In this document: in pieces, positions 10,702 to 22,478 of the stretch
Position numbering within the stretch: position 1 is the first letter of the stretch
Layout of the letters: the number at the start of each line of letters is the position of its first letter
NCBI GenBank assembly: GCA_033085395.1
Contig: JANQBS010000092.1
Location: 80,135 to 144,134 of the forward strand
Source of the DNA: Xanthoparmelia taractica
Taxonomy: Eukaryota; Ascomycota; Lecanoromycetes; Lecanorales; Parmeliaceae
Length of the DNA stretch: 64,000 nt
Reading direction: 5' to 3'
Position numbers and translations under genes: made by a program
The notes under the pieces: model-generated
What the model was told of the DNA's origin: nothing
Databases searched by the model: none
What the model saw: the letters and a program-made list of their open reading frames with translations, nothing else

Positions 10702-12700
10702 TCAGTCTGAGTCCTGGGCGTCATCAGTGTCCATCCCTTCACCAATCATCTCATTGCGCTCAGCCTCAGAGTCGAACCCAGCAAACTGCGAGACGGCTTC
10801 AGTAATCCTCGGATCTATTAGACCGTCCTCGGGCATTGGTAGCATCGCTATCGCTTCGTCCCGGTCTCGCTCGTCATCATAGCCGTCGTTCCCTCTCGTC
10901 CCATCTTGATTGGCCGAGTAATACATTAGAGCCGTGGTACGAATCACACTTGCTAAATGTATCTCCTCTGGTGTTGGGTCCGAACTCAAATAAGTTGCGG
11001 CTCTGTTATTGCTTCTCATGATTTCGGGCATCTCCGCTGCGACTTTAGCGAAGGCAGCGTCATTTGGGGGCACACCATCCAGAATAGCAGCAATTTTGGC
11101 TTTCATAATGATTTTGGCTTTAGCCCAGGTGCCATTGTGGTACCAGCCATCCCTTTCCCACTGGGACTGGGTCAGCGCAGAATAGGACGTGGAATCACAG
11201 CGCTTACATGGCAATCTTTTCGAAGATTCGTGGTAGATAAAAGATCTTTCAAGAAAGGCTCGGAAATGTCGCAGACTTGCCATATCTTTCCGTCTGTGCT
11301 GACAGTCACGCCGTCGAACAGATGGCTCTCTTTCTTCAAAACCTGTTCAGACTTGGTTCGGTCAGGTTTAGTCCGACCAAACTTTGCTCGGGTGTCTTTA
11401 GGCTCTGTCTCTAGCATAAAGATCATAGTTTGATAGACCCTAAAGCTGGGGTCTGTGCGTGGATCTACGCCATATCTAACAAGAGCATCGCGCCAAGGGC
11501 CAGATGAGAACATGTATCCCACGTATTGGTAGACGTGTTTGGCAGAATTCGGACCCATAACGTCCCAGTCGTTGCCCGGCATACAGTTATAAAGAGCCCT
11601 TCGGGTGAAAATAGGTCTGTCCTGCATGATTCTCAGCGCCATGTTGACCAAGCGCTGCATCGCGGGCGTCAGAGTCTCGACGGCAGGAAGATCTGGTGAA
11701 GGAGCCTGTGGGACAACATCAATATCGAAAGGTACGGGAGGACTCGCAATCTTTGGACCAGCGTGCACGTTGACGGTGGTGACATTGCCAAGACCATCAA
11801 CGACCTGCTTTACAGAAGGATTTTGGCGATATCTAGCCATAATCAGCCTTGATCATTCGCAAGTACGCTCGAGTACGTACGAGTAATTGAAAGGATGAGT
11901 GAGATGGGTCCAGGATGGAGGGGGGATGATCTCTGTATTTGGCTTGACTCCTTTGCTCATATCGAATTTGAAGCCTCTCATTTTCTCAACTAACAGCCGT
12001 CAACGGGCGCGCTCTATATGGATGGAGAACCTCACATTTGAATGGCAATATGTGTTCTCGGAATTTCTGTATAAACGGCATGTTCTCGGTTGAAGTGACA
12101 AAGTCCGGCATGCCTGATCGCATTAGCACAAACACGAAACCGACCTCAGGAACGATATTCCCATACCCCGGAAGCGATGAGTCTGATTAATGGTACCAAT
12201 TGCTTCGACCTGACAGCTCTCGGTGTTGTCCCGCATTGAGCGGAAAAGGTATCGAGCATCTTTGAGCATAGGAGCCGCTCGCTCTCCAGATACTCTTCCT
12301 TCGCTGCAATCACGATACTGACCATCTGAACCACGCCTACGCTTTAGTCCAGTCCTCTTGGGTACCGTCACTTTCAGAAGGATATTATTCGTGCTGACAT
12401 TGGCCGATTTCAAGGGTTTGGCCATACGATCTCCCGGCTTCAGATACAGACTGGCGGTAGCGCCATCCTCTTGGACGAGCTGAGAAACATTAAACACCGA
12501 CGCCTGCTGTAGCCAAGGCGGCTTACCTCTTGCAACTTGCGAGGGCTTCCCAGTGTTGCTAGTCCTTTGTCGACATCCTTAATGATGAACGGATGCTCGA
12601 CACTTACGATGGGCTGCCTGGGAATAGTGTACCATGGGGCATAAGAAGACCTTCTATGATCCTTAGACACCGTCGTCTTGTCGCTGTTGACTACTTCCAT
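10702..12700 (-). CDS. tfc1: RNA polymerase III factor TFIIIC subunit Tfc1 / tau95 (GTF3C5 type)
   Basis: A-box-binding subunit of TFIIIC, which recruits RNA polymerase III to tRNA genes. Six exons: 12700-12527, 12479-12167, 12113-12036, 11989-11881, 11832-11208 and 11166-10702, giving 587 residues. All junctions keep frame. The N terminus has PWYTIPRQPIVSVEHP and VDKGLATLG, the tau95 dimerisation region. Across introns 2-4 the sequence reads FRGMPDFV, FREHILPFKFEK, FDMSKGVKP, PSWTHLTHPFNY and YRQNPSV, a continuous tau95 signature. The DNA-binding region has RPIFTRRAL, YVGYMFSSGPWRDAL and YGVDPRTDPSFRVYQ. DGWYHNGTWAKAK follows the last intron. The tail is acidic (GMDTDDAQDSD). The start is the in-frame ATG at 12700; an upstream exon is possible but not needed. 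Confidence 0.9.
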
Positions 12701-13636
12701 TTCTGCATCTGTGACCACAAGGTTTGAAGATTAATTGAAGACTCTGGTAGGCAATGCAGGTACAGGGATTAGCAAAGATGTAGGCCACAGCATCCGAAAC
12801 TAGTTTGGAGTTCGGCCGGAGCGACGAGAGCGAGTCACGAACAAAGTGCACAAAAAAACCCCCTTTGAGGAGGTGAGATCGCTACAGACTTTTATCATTC
12901 AGCATGAGAAGGTTGGAAAGAAACTCAGATGTTGCCACCACTGCCATTACATATGTTGGATCGTTCCAATCAGCGACCTTATCTTTGGATCATCTGAGAC
13001 GCCAATAGTGAATCTGGTATATACTCTACTCCTGCGACTCAGGCGACAAGACTGGTAGAGTGAGGTAGGCTTCACTACTGGGAAGACTGAAGCCATCCAG
13101 CACGTCCAATTGGTTCTGCGCCAAGAAATTCGAGCCCCCGCAACCTCCGACTTTACTTCATTGGGCGTAGTATAGAAGCCCGCTCTTGCACTCGCTTTCA
13201 TATGATTATCGACTGACCTGGTGGACGAGTCAACAGGGCAGCATTGGATCAGACCCTCACTGCCTTCCTTCATCTGCTAATCTGCACCCTCAGGTATCTA
13301 CCTCAAAGCTTCCTCAGTGAAGGGTATCTAGCGTTGAGCCGCATGTTGAGCCGCAATCCAACACACAAGGCTCTAGCCACGAGCACTGTCAACAATCTGG
13401 AGACTCTCCTAACATCTGCTCCCTAGCGAAAAAATGGCCCCTCAGATAATCTGAAGATAACCATACGCCTTTCTGAAGAGGCTTCTGCAACTCGTCGACG
13501 AAGACCCTCACTGAACCATAGCGAACGTCTATCTGCTGTATACTTGACGTGGGGTAATTGGCGCTGCCTCTAGGGGCACCGAAATATCTTAGGAGACGCC
13601 GAAATAGAGATACAGGCTATCTTCGAGTGAACCAAG
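12701..13636. other. Divergent intergenic region between TFC1 and RTS1, nothing recognised
   Basis: Holds the promoters of both genes. Scattered short open frames on both strands lack motifs. I see no repeat or RNA gene. Confidence 0.45.
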
Positions 13637-16268
13637 ATGAAGGGTTTTAAACAGCGAGTGGTACGCGCCCCGCCTGGAGTGTCCCGCAGCCTTTGCCTCC
13701 TTTCGCGCCGGTGATTTTTGCACGCACGAATTAGCTGACTTACTCAGCATGAACAGCTTTCGCGAGCCAGAGATTCCAACAGCAAATCAAAGAATAAAAA
13801 AGACTCTGCAACCGGTACTTCATCCCCAGCACCAAGCTCTACCTCCACCTTAGTCGCGTCAGGCAATACCCACTCGCCCAGCAATTCCAATCAGGGTACG
13901 CCGACTTCGTCGACAACAACTGTGAATGATACAAGAAACAAGCCGCTCCCTTCTGGGGAGAATGGCTCCTCACGAGGTGGTTCAACCAATCCCATGCATG
14001 CATCCCCTGCTGGTACACCCAGTGCAGCGCCATCTGGCGGGCCTTTTATGCCTCCACCGTCTGGTATGGGCGGTCAAGGGGCCCCAGCAGCGCCAGGTAC
14101 ACCAACGAGATCCGGACATGGGATGGCCCCGAATGTGGTCATAAGCCCAAGCTCAGGAAGTGCGCCGGTACGTCTGCATGCTGGCTTTATGAATGAACCT
14201 GCTAGAATTGCCCTTCATTCCTGCTACTATACGAATGCTCGTTGGACTGACATTCTCGCAGCATGTCCCACCTCCCGGAGCTGCGGAGACCATGCCTGGA
14301 GACCTTGCTCCGCCGGGAAGAGGACAGAAATCGGGTGCTTTCGACAGGCTGACCACTACGCCGAAAGATGTTCCTGAAGGCATTAGAACGCCAAAGCGGC
14401 AACATTCCTCACGATTCGACATATCGGATCAGAGGCAGCGTGAGCTGGAAAAGCTGCCCGGTTTCCATGAAGTACCGCCAAATCGGCGGCAAGATCTTTT
14501 TATGCAGAAGATCGATCAGTGCAACATTATTTTTGACTTCAACGATGCTAGTGGCGATATGAAGTCGAAAGAAATCAAACGGCTCGCGCTGCATGAGCTC
14601 TTGGACTATGTTGCGAACAATAGACAGGTCATAACTGAGCCGATGTACCCGAGGGTGGTTGATATGTTCAGTAAGAATCTCTTCCGACCAATACCACCAC
14701 CGATCAATCCACAAGGCGAGGCATTTGATCCTGAGGAGGACGAGCCTGTACTTGAAGTGGCGTGGCCTCATATACAGGTGGTGTACGAGTTCTTCCTTCG
14801 ATTTATCGAAAGCCAGGACTTCAATACAAACATTGCGAAAGGTTTCATAGACCATCAATTCGTTCTTCAGGTACGACATCATCAGCGAGGAAGTATGAAG
14901 TTTCACTAACAACATCAAGCTTCTCGAACTTTTTGACTCTGAAGACCCCCGGGAACGAGACTTCCTCAAGACGACCCTACACCGGATTTATGGCAAATTC
15001 TTGAACCTACGCTCATACATTCGACGGTCAATAAACAATGTTTTCTTCCAGTTCGTTTACGAAACCGAAAGATTTAATGGCATTGCAGAGCTTCTGGAGA
15101 TTCTTGGTTCAATCATTAACGGGTTTGCACTTCCCCTTAAAGAAGAGCATAAGCTATTTCTCACGAGGGTGTTGATACCTCTCCACAAAGTCAAGAGCTT
15201 GAGCATGTACCATCCGCAATTGGCGTATTGTATCGTGCAATTCCTGGAGAAGGACGCTGCTTTGACTGAAGAGGTACGCCTTGAGCCCTCAGAGATGGAC
15301 TTGGTCCCGGCTGACGCTTGAAAAGGTCGTTCTGGGGCTGCTGAGATACTGGCCGAAAGTCAACAGTACCAAAGAGGTTATGTTCCTCAACGAGGTGGAA
15401 GATATTTTCGAAGTCATGGATCCCGCAGAATTCGCCAAGGTCCAAGAGCCACTTTTCAATCAACTCGCGAAGTCTGTCGCAAGCCCACATTTTCAGGTAG
15501 GCGACACCAGCTTGTACCCCGATACTCTGCTCACCAGGTCCAACAGGTTGCGGAGCGAGCGCTTTACTTCTGGAACAACGAATATTTCTGCAACCTTATT
15601 AGCGATAACGTCGAAGTCATCTTGCCAATCATGTTTCAGCCGCTATATGAGAACTCGAAAGGCCATTGGAATAGGTACGTTTGCCAAACGCCGTCAAGAT
15701 GCGCACGCTGACTTAGGCAGGACAATACATGGCATGGTCTACAATGCAATGAAGCTGTTTATGGAGATCAACCCGCAGCTCTTCGACGAGTGCTCCGAAC
15801 ACTACCGTGAGCACGAGGCTACCGCCGAGAAGACATTGCGGACTCGAACAGCCAACTGGGCGCTGATAGCCGATTGGGCAAAGAAGAACTCGAAAGGCGA
15901 AAACGCAGCCATACCCCCTCTGACCGATCTACGGGGTCAGAAATTCAACCCTCCAAGCAGGATCGATGAAGATCCAATCACGCAAGACAGTCAGAAGAGG
16001 CTTAATGCGTTGAGACTGCAAGACGAGAGCGGCGGTTCGAGAGATGGAAGAAGGCAAAGAGGGCTTGACGGACAGTATCCGGTCAGTCCCGGGCGACACT
16101 GTCTGAATATCTACAATTTACTGACATGCTTCATCTCGCTAGCCCATGGAAGACCCTGCAACACAAATCCGCCAACGACTCGAGCGAAGAGGGTCAGGTG
16201 GAGCCGTCATCCCCCCGCCTCCAACCACTAGACAAGATATGCTCAACAATGTCCCACGCGCAGGATGA
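13637..16268 (+). CDS. rts1: PP2A regulatory subunit B56 (Rts1/ParA)
   Basis: B56-family regulatory subunit that targets protein phosphatase 2A, with roles in septation, mitosis and stress in fungi. Eight exons: 13637-13660, 13757-14167, 14262-14870, 14920-15273, 15326-15496, 15547-15674, 15721-16081 and 16143-16268, giving 727 residues. The first exon encodes only MKGFKQRV. A long Ser/Thr/Pro/Gly-rich region follows (about residues 20-200). The B56 HEAT-like domain starts near LEKLPGFHEVP and contains CNIIFDF, LALHELLDYV, DPRERDFLKTTLHRIYGKF, RSYIRRSINNVF, MYHPQLAYC and ALYFWNNEYF. The tail ends in VIPPPPTTRQDML. The acceptor before exon 6 has two AG sites nine bases apart (15537 and 15546). 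The second gives the family-typical FQ-VAERAL join and is used here. Confidence 0.93.
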
Positions 16269-16675
16269 GATCCAGAAGAAGAAAATGTGTCGGGCAAAAG
16301 CGACTGAACTATTCATGTTCATAAAATTCATGCCTTAGACATGCATATGCAGGGATGCATCGGTGCATTGTGCCCTGAGAAGTAATATTATGGCAGCCTT
16401 GGGAGTTTACATGGAGCGAGAATAGAAGCGAGTCGGCGCGGGGTTCCTCTTCTCTTGTTTCGATAGTTCCACATCTTCTCTCTTTTGGCCACGAGCGAAA
16501 TTATGGTACGAGCTCCCCAGTCCGGTGTACAGGCACGCATAGAAGTTGAATATCATGGGTGAAACTGCCAGTTCACCCCTCCACCATCCATCAATATCCA
16601 ACCGGCCAGCGCCTCGCTGATATACCAGTACAAAGATATTCGATATTCTGCCCGATCTGATATAGTCTCAACTTC
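16269..16675. other. 3' intergenic between convergent RTS1 and YJU2
   Basis: Shared downstream region of two convergent genes. Nothing beyond probable 3' UTRs is visible. Confidence 0.5.
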
Positions 16676-17815
16676 TCACACCAGAGCAGGCTTCTTCTTG
16701 ATCCCCAACGCCGCCGAAAAATCCTTCTTCTTTTTAGCCACCCTCTTGAACTCGGGCGGCGGCATATTTCCCACCGTCGCCCCCTTCGTAACCCTAACCT
16801 TACTTGGGGCCCCATCTCCTGACTCACCCTCCCCTGCCATATCCATTCCCGGGCCCACTCCATCCTCCCCACCCTCGTCTATCTCAATCCCCCTCCCAAA
16901 CGCCCTCCTAGCCGCCTCTTCATCCTCCGCTTCGACCCTCCTCTTTTCCAACTCCAACTCCAGCCTCGCCCTCTCCGCCTGTTCCAGCACATTATCCACC
17001 TCCCCTTTCCCCTCCGCCCTCTGGATCCTCGCGTTCCTCGTCCGGATCTCGTCCAACGCATCCGCAATCTCCATCTCCCGCTTCGCATCCACCACCTTGC
17101 CTTCCAACACCTCCATCGCGCCCCTCTCCGCCTCCTCGGCCTCCAGCCTATCCAGTCTTTCTTCGTCCGTCTCCAGCTTGTGATCGTCATCGTCGCCATC
17201 CGCTTTCCTCCAGACCTCGAAGTTACGTTTAGCGCCCCGCTCGCACGTATAGTCCATGCCCTTTGGATCCGTCTTGAACGTAATCTCCGCTAGCTTTTCA
17301 ATTAGCGAGGGTTCTTCGCAGCCGGTCACGCCGGGGAAGAGAGAGAGAGAGAGAGAGAGAGAACTGACCACTACATCTCGTGCACCTGATGTAAAACCGG
17401 TAGATGGGGATGTTCAGATATTTCTCATCTGTCGTTTCCTTTCTAGAGTTGAACTTTCGTCCCTTGTAGATGTATTCGCCGCACGACATACCTATCTGAC
17501 GGTAAGCTCTCTAGCCAGCGGTAGTTCGAGGGGAAGGAAGACCTACATTTCATGCTAAAGGCTGGATTGAGATTTTAGGGTCAGTACTGCTCACTTGATG
17601 GTGGACACTGAGTCTCGGAACATGTCTACAAGATAGACACTCAAGACTCAAGATTTGGTGCAAAGGGGGAAAGAAGGGGTTGGGATATACGTACGGGCCA
17701 TGAGGCGAACGGTCATTACTTTGGGGCCGGCATTCTTGGGGATGCGGGATCTGGCGATTTTGGAAGGGTCGAAGTCCGGAGGATAATACTTCTGTAAGAC
17801 TTTCCGTTCCGACAT
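16676..17815 (-). CDS. yju2: Pre-mRNA splicing factor Yju2/Cwc16 (CCDC94)
   Basis: Spliceosome factor that acts at the branching step. Four exons: 17815-17695, 17561-17547, 17491-17369 and 17289-16676, giving 290 residues. Exon 2 is only 15 nt and supplies FSMK; without it the zinc-binding region is broken. The protein reads MSERKVLQKYYPPDFDPSKI, then VMTVRLMAPFSMKC, then a CxxC (CMSC) and GEYIYKGRKFN. KETTDEKYLNIPIYRFYIRC follows, then a second CxxC (CTRC), and ITFKTDPKGMDYTCERGAKR. The C-terminal half is a charged coiled coil ending in a lysine-rich KKKKDFSAALGIKKK tail. Intron 3 begins with donor GTCAGT followed at once by a CT microsatellite. Length fits the family (about 280-320). Confidence 0.93.
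17339..17362. repeat. (GA)12 microsatellite in YJU2 intron 3
   Basis: Twelve uninterrupted GA units, read as CT on the coding strand, lie within a few bases of the intron-3 donor site. This is likely length-variable. Confidence 0.9.
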
Positions 17816-18149
17816 GCTGGGTGATGGTTATGGGGTCAAGTAGTAAGAGGAGGTTTGGTGAGTGCTGTTTACTGGTTGACTGGAATAATGTTTTGATGGG
17901 TGTCAATACGGAGGCCTACGCCAAGAAAAGGATTGGTGGTCAGCCCTATCAAACCTTGCCACACCGGCTTGTGATCATTTTAGTGCGTAAGGATTGCGGT
18001 CACCACTGTTATATTGATGGGACAGCTCAGTTGTTCGATGATTGGTATTACTTTAATGATTAAGAATACAAGGGTGCCTCGTACTTTTCCATGTTCCTAT
18101 GCATGCCGTCCTTCCCTTTGTACAATAATTTCGTAAAGCATTAACCGCT
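17816..18149. other. Intergenic, upstream of YJU2 and downstream of the GH17 gene
   Basis: YJU2 promoter region; the GH17 gene ends at its far side. No further element recognised. Confidence 0.45.
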
Positions 18150-19910
18150 CTAGCATACGGTGATGTAGAAACCAATGGCTGCTGCGCTAGAGTCCTGGAA
18201 GTAGTTCAATGCCAAGTTACCAGTCGCGCTGACCTCATACGAAATCGTCTGGCCAGCGGCACACGAGCCTGAGGCGATGACATACTCGTTACCTGGGAGG
18301 ACGCTTGTTGGACCACCCAGGTCTGATTTAACGGCAGGTTTGGTGCTGTAACTGGTCTGCCCTGTAGCTGGGCTCTCGAGCTGGGCAACATCGAGGCCAC
18401 CGCTGCCGCTCAGGGTGAAGGCTGATGTGACCAGCTTATCTTGAGTGGGCAGAAGGAAGACAAGTGAACACGTCTTGCCGGAATCGGACTCCGGGATGTC
18501 GAAGTTGAAGATCGATGACACAGTCGTAGAGAAAGTGCCGTTGTAGCTGTTACCACCGGCCGTGGTGGGCGAATCTTTGTTGACGGGCACGATCAAGTGC
18601 GGGAACTCATGTGCGCCGGAAAGGCTGGCCGGACAGCCTGATGGGGAGACACCGGATGCAGACGCAGCTGGCAAGACCGAGGTCTTAGTGATCAAGGTTG
18701 TTGGGACTGGGACTGCGGGTGCAGATGTCACCAAAGCGGATGTCGCCTCAGAGGAAGTTGCAACAGAAGCAACAACAGCAGCAGGGCTCGAGACACTGCT
18801 AGATGCCTTCTCAGCAGGGTCAGCGGCAGCATTCGTTACTTTCTCACCCGCAGTGGATGGAGTTCCTTCATTGCCAGCGCCAGCAGCGTTGATTGACGCG
18901 GCTCCCACAGTTGCAGTAGCTTGAGCGGCTGGGATTGAGGATGCCGATGTTGAAGCACTGGAGCAGCTCAGGTCGTACAAGGGAGTGTCGCTCAGAGCCG
19001 TACCGACAACGCCGAAGCTTGGATTGGGTGTAGTTGGGTAGGCATCTTGCAGCGTAAACCACCAAGTGTTGGTCTTGCCGAAGAGCAAACCGCATCCCAC
19101 CTGGTCCCAATATGTCTGTGCGTTCGCAATACTTGGTACGGCGTCACCAGAGGTATCTCCACTGACAGGCCACCCAGTTTCTGTAATCCAGACGGGCTTC
19201 CCGCCGGCGGCACTGATTGTGGCCTGGTAGGCAGCATTGAACAGAGAATATCCGTTGCCGATGGGGTTCGTCATTGTGTTCTGGAAGTACGGGTAGGCAT
19301 CCATGCCGATGAAGTCCGAGTTCGTAATAACAGCATCATTGGAGCTGTTGACCCAGGCAGTCCATGTGTCGACGTGTCCGACAAGCGCGCCCTTTGCAGG
19401 GGTGTCGGCGATGGCCGCCTTGACTCGACCGATATAGTCGGTGATATCCGCTGGAGAAGCACCGACGCCGGACTTGTTGATGATACCAGTAGGAGAAATG
19501 CGGTAGAGATCCTCGCTACCAACGGAGATAGCAACTATCAATTTTGCGAGTGCGGCACCGTTGCTACCGTCGAGGAAAGTGGTGAGGGCGGCAATCTCGT
19601 TGTTGATGTTGTCAAGACCCGCAGACGCCCACAAACCAAGAAGCAATGAGGTGTTGGTGTTGACGGCAGCCTGGAAGGCATCGCTGGGGGTGCTGGTCGT
19701 GCCGGCTTGGATGCAGGTGTAAAGACGAGCACTGGTGAAGGCGTGGTTGGTGCCAGCAAGAGCTTTGGCAGTAGTGAAGTCGTTGGTGAACTGATCCAAC
19801 GTCACGGGGGAGCTATCGGTGTTGGTGGAGCCGTAATTGAAGCCCTGGTACTGGGAGTAGGCGGTAGAAAAACAAGCTGCAAAGGCAGCAACGAGAGTGG
19901 AAGAGAGCAT
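18150..19910 (-). CDS. Secreted GH17 beta-1,3-glucanase/glucanosyltransferase with C-terminal But2 domain
   Basis: A single exon of 586 residues from the ATG at 19910. A GTG-started extension upstream adds a non-signal sequence and is rejected. Signal peptide about 1-19 (MLSSTLVAAFAACFSTAYSQ). The GH17 domain follows (about 20-320), with FNYGSTNTD at its start. Both catalytic glutamates are visible: the acid/base in ISVGSEDLYR (near 133) and the nucleophile in WITETGWPVSG (near 244). A Ser/Ala/Thr/Val-rich linker covers about 330-420. Residues from about 423 to the end (GCPASLSG, FPHLIVPV, SIFNFDIP, LNYFQDSSAAAIGFYITVC) match the But2 C-terminal domain found on many fungal secreted proteins. 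No GPI signal is seen. A wall-glucan remodelling role is inferred from GH17; the But2 role is unknown. Confidence 0.9.
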   Translation of the reverse strand: MLSSTLVAAFAACFSTAYSQYQGFNYGSTNTDSSPVTLDQFTNDFTTAKALAGTNHAFTSARLYTCIQAGTTSTPSDAFQAAVNTNTSLLLGLWASAGLDNINNEIAALTTFLDGSNGAALAKLIVAISVGSEDLYRISPTGIINKSGVGASPADITDYIGRVKAAIADTPAKGALVGHVDTWTAWVNSSNDAVITNSDFIGMDAYPYFQNTMTNPIGNGYSLFNAAYQATISAAGGKPVWITETGWPVSGDTSGDAVPSIANAQTYWDQVGCGLLFGKTNTWWFTLQDAYPTTPNPSFGVVGTALSDTPLYDLSCSSASTSASSIPAAQATATVGAASINAAGAGNEGTPSTAGEKVTNAAADPAEKASSSVSSPAAVVASVATSSEATSALVTSAPAVPVPTTLITKTSVLPAASASGVSPSGCPASLSGAHEFPHLIVPVNKDSPTTAGGNSYNGTFSTTVSSIFNFDIPESDSGKTCSLVFLLPTQDKLVTSAFTLSGSGGLDVAQLESPATGQTSYSTKPAVKSDLGGPTSVLPGNEYVIASGSCAAGQTISYEVSATGNLALNYFQDSSAAAIGFYITVC

Positions 19911-20015
19911 GGTCGGAACAAACAAACGAATGTGTCCTTCCTTGCGCACGAGAAATATTAGGAGATTAAGTAAAAGGTGCTAGGTCAGTTGAGAATGTGG
20001 AGGATGAGAGGATGG

Positions 20016-20031
20016 AAAGAAAGAAAGAAAG
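20016..20031. repeat. (GAAA)4 microsatellite
   Basis: A short tetranucleotide run in a purine-rich stretch about 110 bp upstream of the GH17 start codon. Confidence 0.7.
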
Positions 20032-20245
20032 AGGGAGAGGAATAGTAAAGTAGTAGAAGAGAGAAAGAAAATGTGAGGTGAGGAGGTATCTGTTTTATGT
20101 ACTTCGGGCATGGGCGCCTGCCTTGAAAAAGTGTATGGGAAGTGGAGGGAAGTAAGGATACGAGCGACTTGGGATCATTGGACTCAATTGCCACAAGGGA
20201 CCAAGGTCATTAGTACGAAAATGCTTCGTACTTTCTCCATGCCAT

Positions 20246-20269
20246 CTTGGTGGTGCTCTTGGTGGTGCT
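20246..20269. repeat. 12-bp tandem duplication
   Basis: Two identical copies of CTTGGTGGTGCT lie in tandem, followed by a diverged GGTG-rich third copy. Confidence 0.7.
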
Positions 20270-22478
20270 CTCGGTGCCACTGGTGGCCGTATTACAGTAT
20301 TATTTGCGCGTGAGATTCTGAGATCCTTTGAACTTGACTCGCGTGGATGAGAGTGATTTTTCTTTTTGAATTTTTTTTCTTATTCTTTGTTTTCTTTTCA
20401 TGCATGACGAAAGTTGAAGGTTGCTAGTCATGCTAGTCTCATTTGTGCCCCACATTTGTCCCATTAATAGGATACCTTTAGCCAAAAGTGGAGATGCAGC
20501 CAGACCGAATTAGGTCAAGTAAGATCTTACCACCCAAAGGTTTGTCAACAAAATAAGGTAGGAAAGTACGGAGTACTTGTTCAGAAGTCAAGAGCTGGCT
20601 TTTATGTAAAAGAAATCCTTCCTCCAGGTCATCATCTCATCAGTCATCAGTTGTATGTAAAGCAGACAGTGCAGACTGCAGACTGTCGTCAGTAAAGACT
20701 AAAAGAACCGCCAACTTGTGTCAGAAAGCGCGCACAGGCGGAGGCCCAGGCGGCGGGGCATCCAAAGAAGAAACCCTAGCACTTGTCCAGTGGCACCTTC
20801 GTGTTAGAGCGCTCCAATGATATATACAGTAGAAGTAACGAAGTATTAGAAGTACTAGTTCTGCTATGCGGCTATATCTCCATTCTCCTATGAGTGCGCC
20901 ATCTGATCCCTAAGAGGAATATATCTAATATCCGCCTAAGATACCGGGCTTACAAGACTTCCGGCCGTCCTTTGAAGTACTCTCCTCTCCTTTCCTTTCC
21001 TTTCAGTACGAAGTAATTCGCGTCATAGTGAGCGCTAGTATGACAGTTACGATGAACACGGGCCATTAGTGCTACGTAGCCCAAATTCCTTCAACAGTGT
21101 CGGAGTACAGCTCGGCCGAGTGCTCCTCCACACCCTTATTTTATCTTCGGACTCTCGGAGTCACCAAAAAATGATGATATGCTAAGCGAACAATGAACCA
21201 TCATGAACCACGGGTTCGAAGATCTGCAATACACGTTGGATTGCCCTGGGCTGCAGCATGGCATTGATCTGTTGCTTAGCAGTATGGTATCAGGAGACCT
21301 TGCAGTCTCCGCAACGCTTCTACACCGTACTATATCGATTTTTGAAAGACATAGCGAGGGTCTTATCAAGCTGCTTCCATCATTTCCAGTCCCTTAAAGC
21401 ACTGAATTGCCCGCTCGCTCACTTAACCTCTACATACACGGACTGCAGAGAATTTGGAAATTTCAAGCCAGAGCACAGTGTTGCGTATTCCTCTGATACA
21501 AGGGGTCAATCCTAAAGTATTCTCTCTACTGGACAAAATGTTAGCAAGTGAACACTTTCTTGATTTACAATAATACAAAGGGGTACCAGCCCTTCCCCTA
21601 TCAACCTATCATGGCCACGTGAAGTTTTACGGCCACTTCTAATGCGCGGAGTATTAACGTGAGCTCGAGATCACCATAGATAGAGTCCGCTACTACGCAA
21701 CATGAGGAAGCGTGAGTGCTTCTGGTTCACGGAGGTGTGAATGTAAATACCCTAGATGTTGATGGCCAGACTGCGTTGAAGTTTGCCGTGGACAAAAATC
21801 ATAGGGCCATAACAGATAATTGGAATCAAGGCCTGGGCAAAGGGAGACAGCCGTGAGGACTCAACGGCAGCGTAGAAGCGTCGTTTCACAAATATAGAGG
21901 GTTCTGAAGGCGCGCAATGAGTCGGTGAAATTGTGAAATTCGCCAATCTCTCATTGCGATCTCAGGCGGCGTATCTTAATGCACAGCATTCAATGAGCAT
22001 GCATATAGCAAGTGAGGACTTCTGCCTCTTTATAAGGTCCTGAGCTGGAATAGAGAGTGATTTAAAGTCTTTCGCGCCACCACGACGGAGCAAGGTACCT
22101 CATACTACTTTACCCCGGCTCAGCCTTATAAGCCTTAAAAGCCTTGGGCTAAAGCTCGACAGAAAAGAGGCATGTCGGTTTTCTATCTTTCAACATTTCC
22201 CCACAGCCTGACTCAACACCACCACTTCATCGCGACGACCGTCAAATCTTCTCTCGCCGAGGTATTTAGGTACCTGCCGATTTCACATCACAGTGCCTCA
22301 TATTCCTCTCCAATCTCCGGCATCGACGCCGTCCTTCACCCCATGCTGATGAGTGACACCTGAAATGAGTACGGGCGAGTTGCCGGGTACGAAGAGGGGG
22401 CTACGCGCGCACAGCGGTGCAGGGCTCTCCTTCGCCCCTACTTTCTCCAAGCAGGCATAAACCTTCAGTCAAGCCACC

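Larger units (their letters stand above)
19911..22478. other. Long intergenic region between GH17 and TRA1, no gene recognised
   Basis: Both flanking genes are transcribed outward, so this 2.6 kb is a divergent promoter space. It holds simple repeats (GAAA near 20016, a 12-bp tandem at 20246-20269, CCTTT runs near 20990-21005) and T-rich stretches near 20356-20400. Short open frames have no motifs. I see no tRNA or transposon ends. Confidence 0.45.

Noticed and set aside
13922..14377. Continuous reading frame through RTS1 intron 2
   Set aside because: Splicing at 14168-14261 gives the HVPPPGAAETMPGD continuation in frame with the B56 domain.
19911..19949. N-terminal extension of the GH17 protein starting at a GTG
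   Set aside because: It would bury the signal peptide behind charged residues, and the ATG at 19910 gives a normal secreted start.
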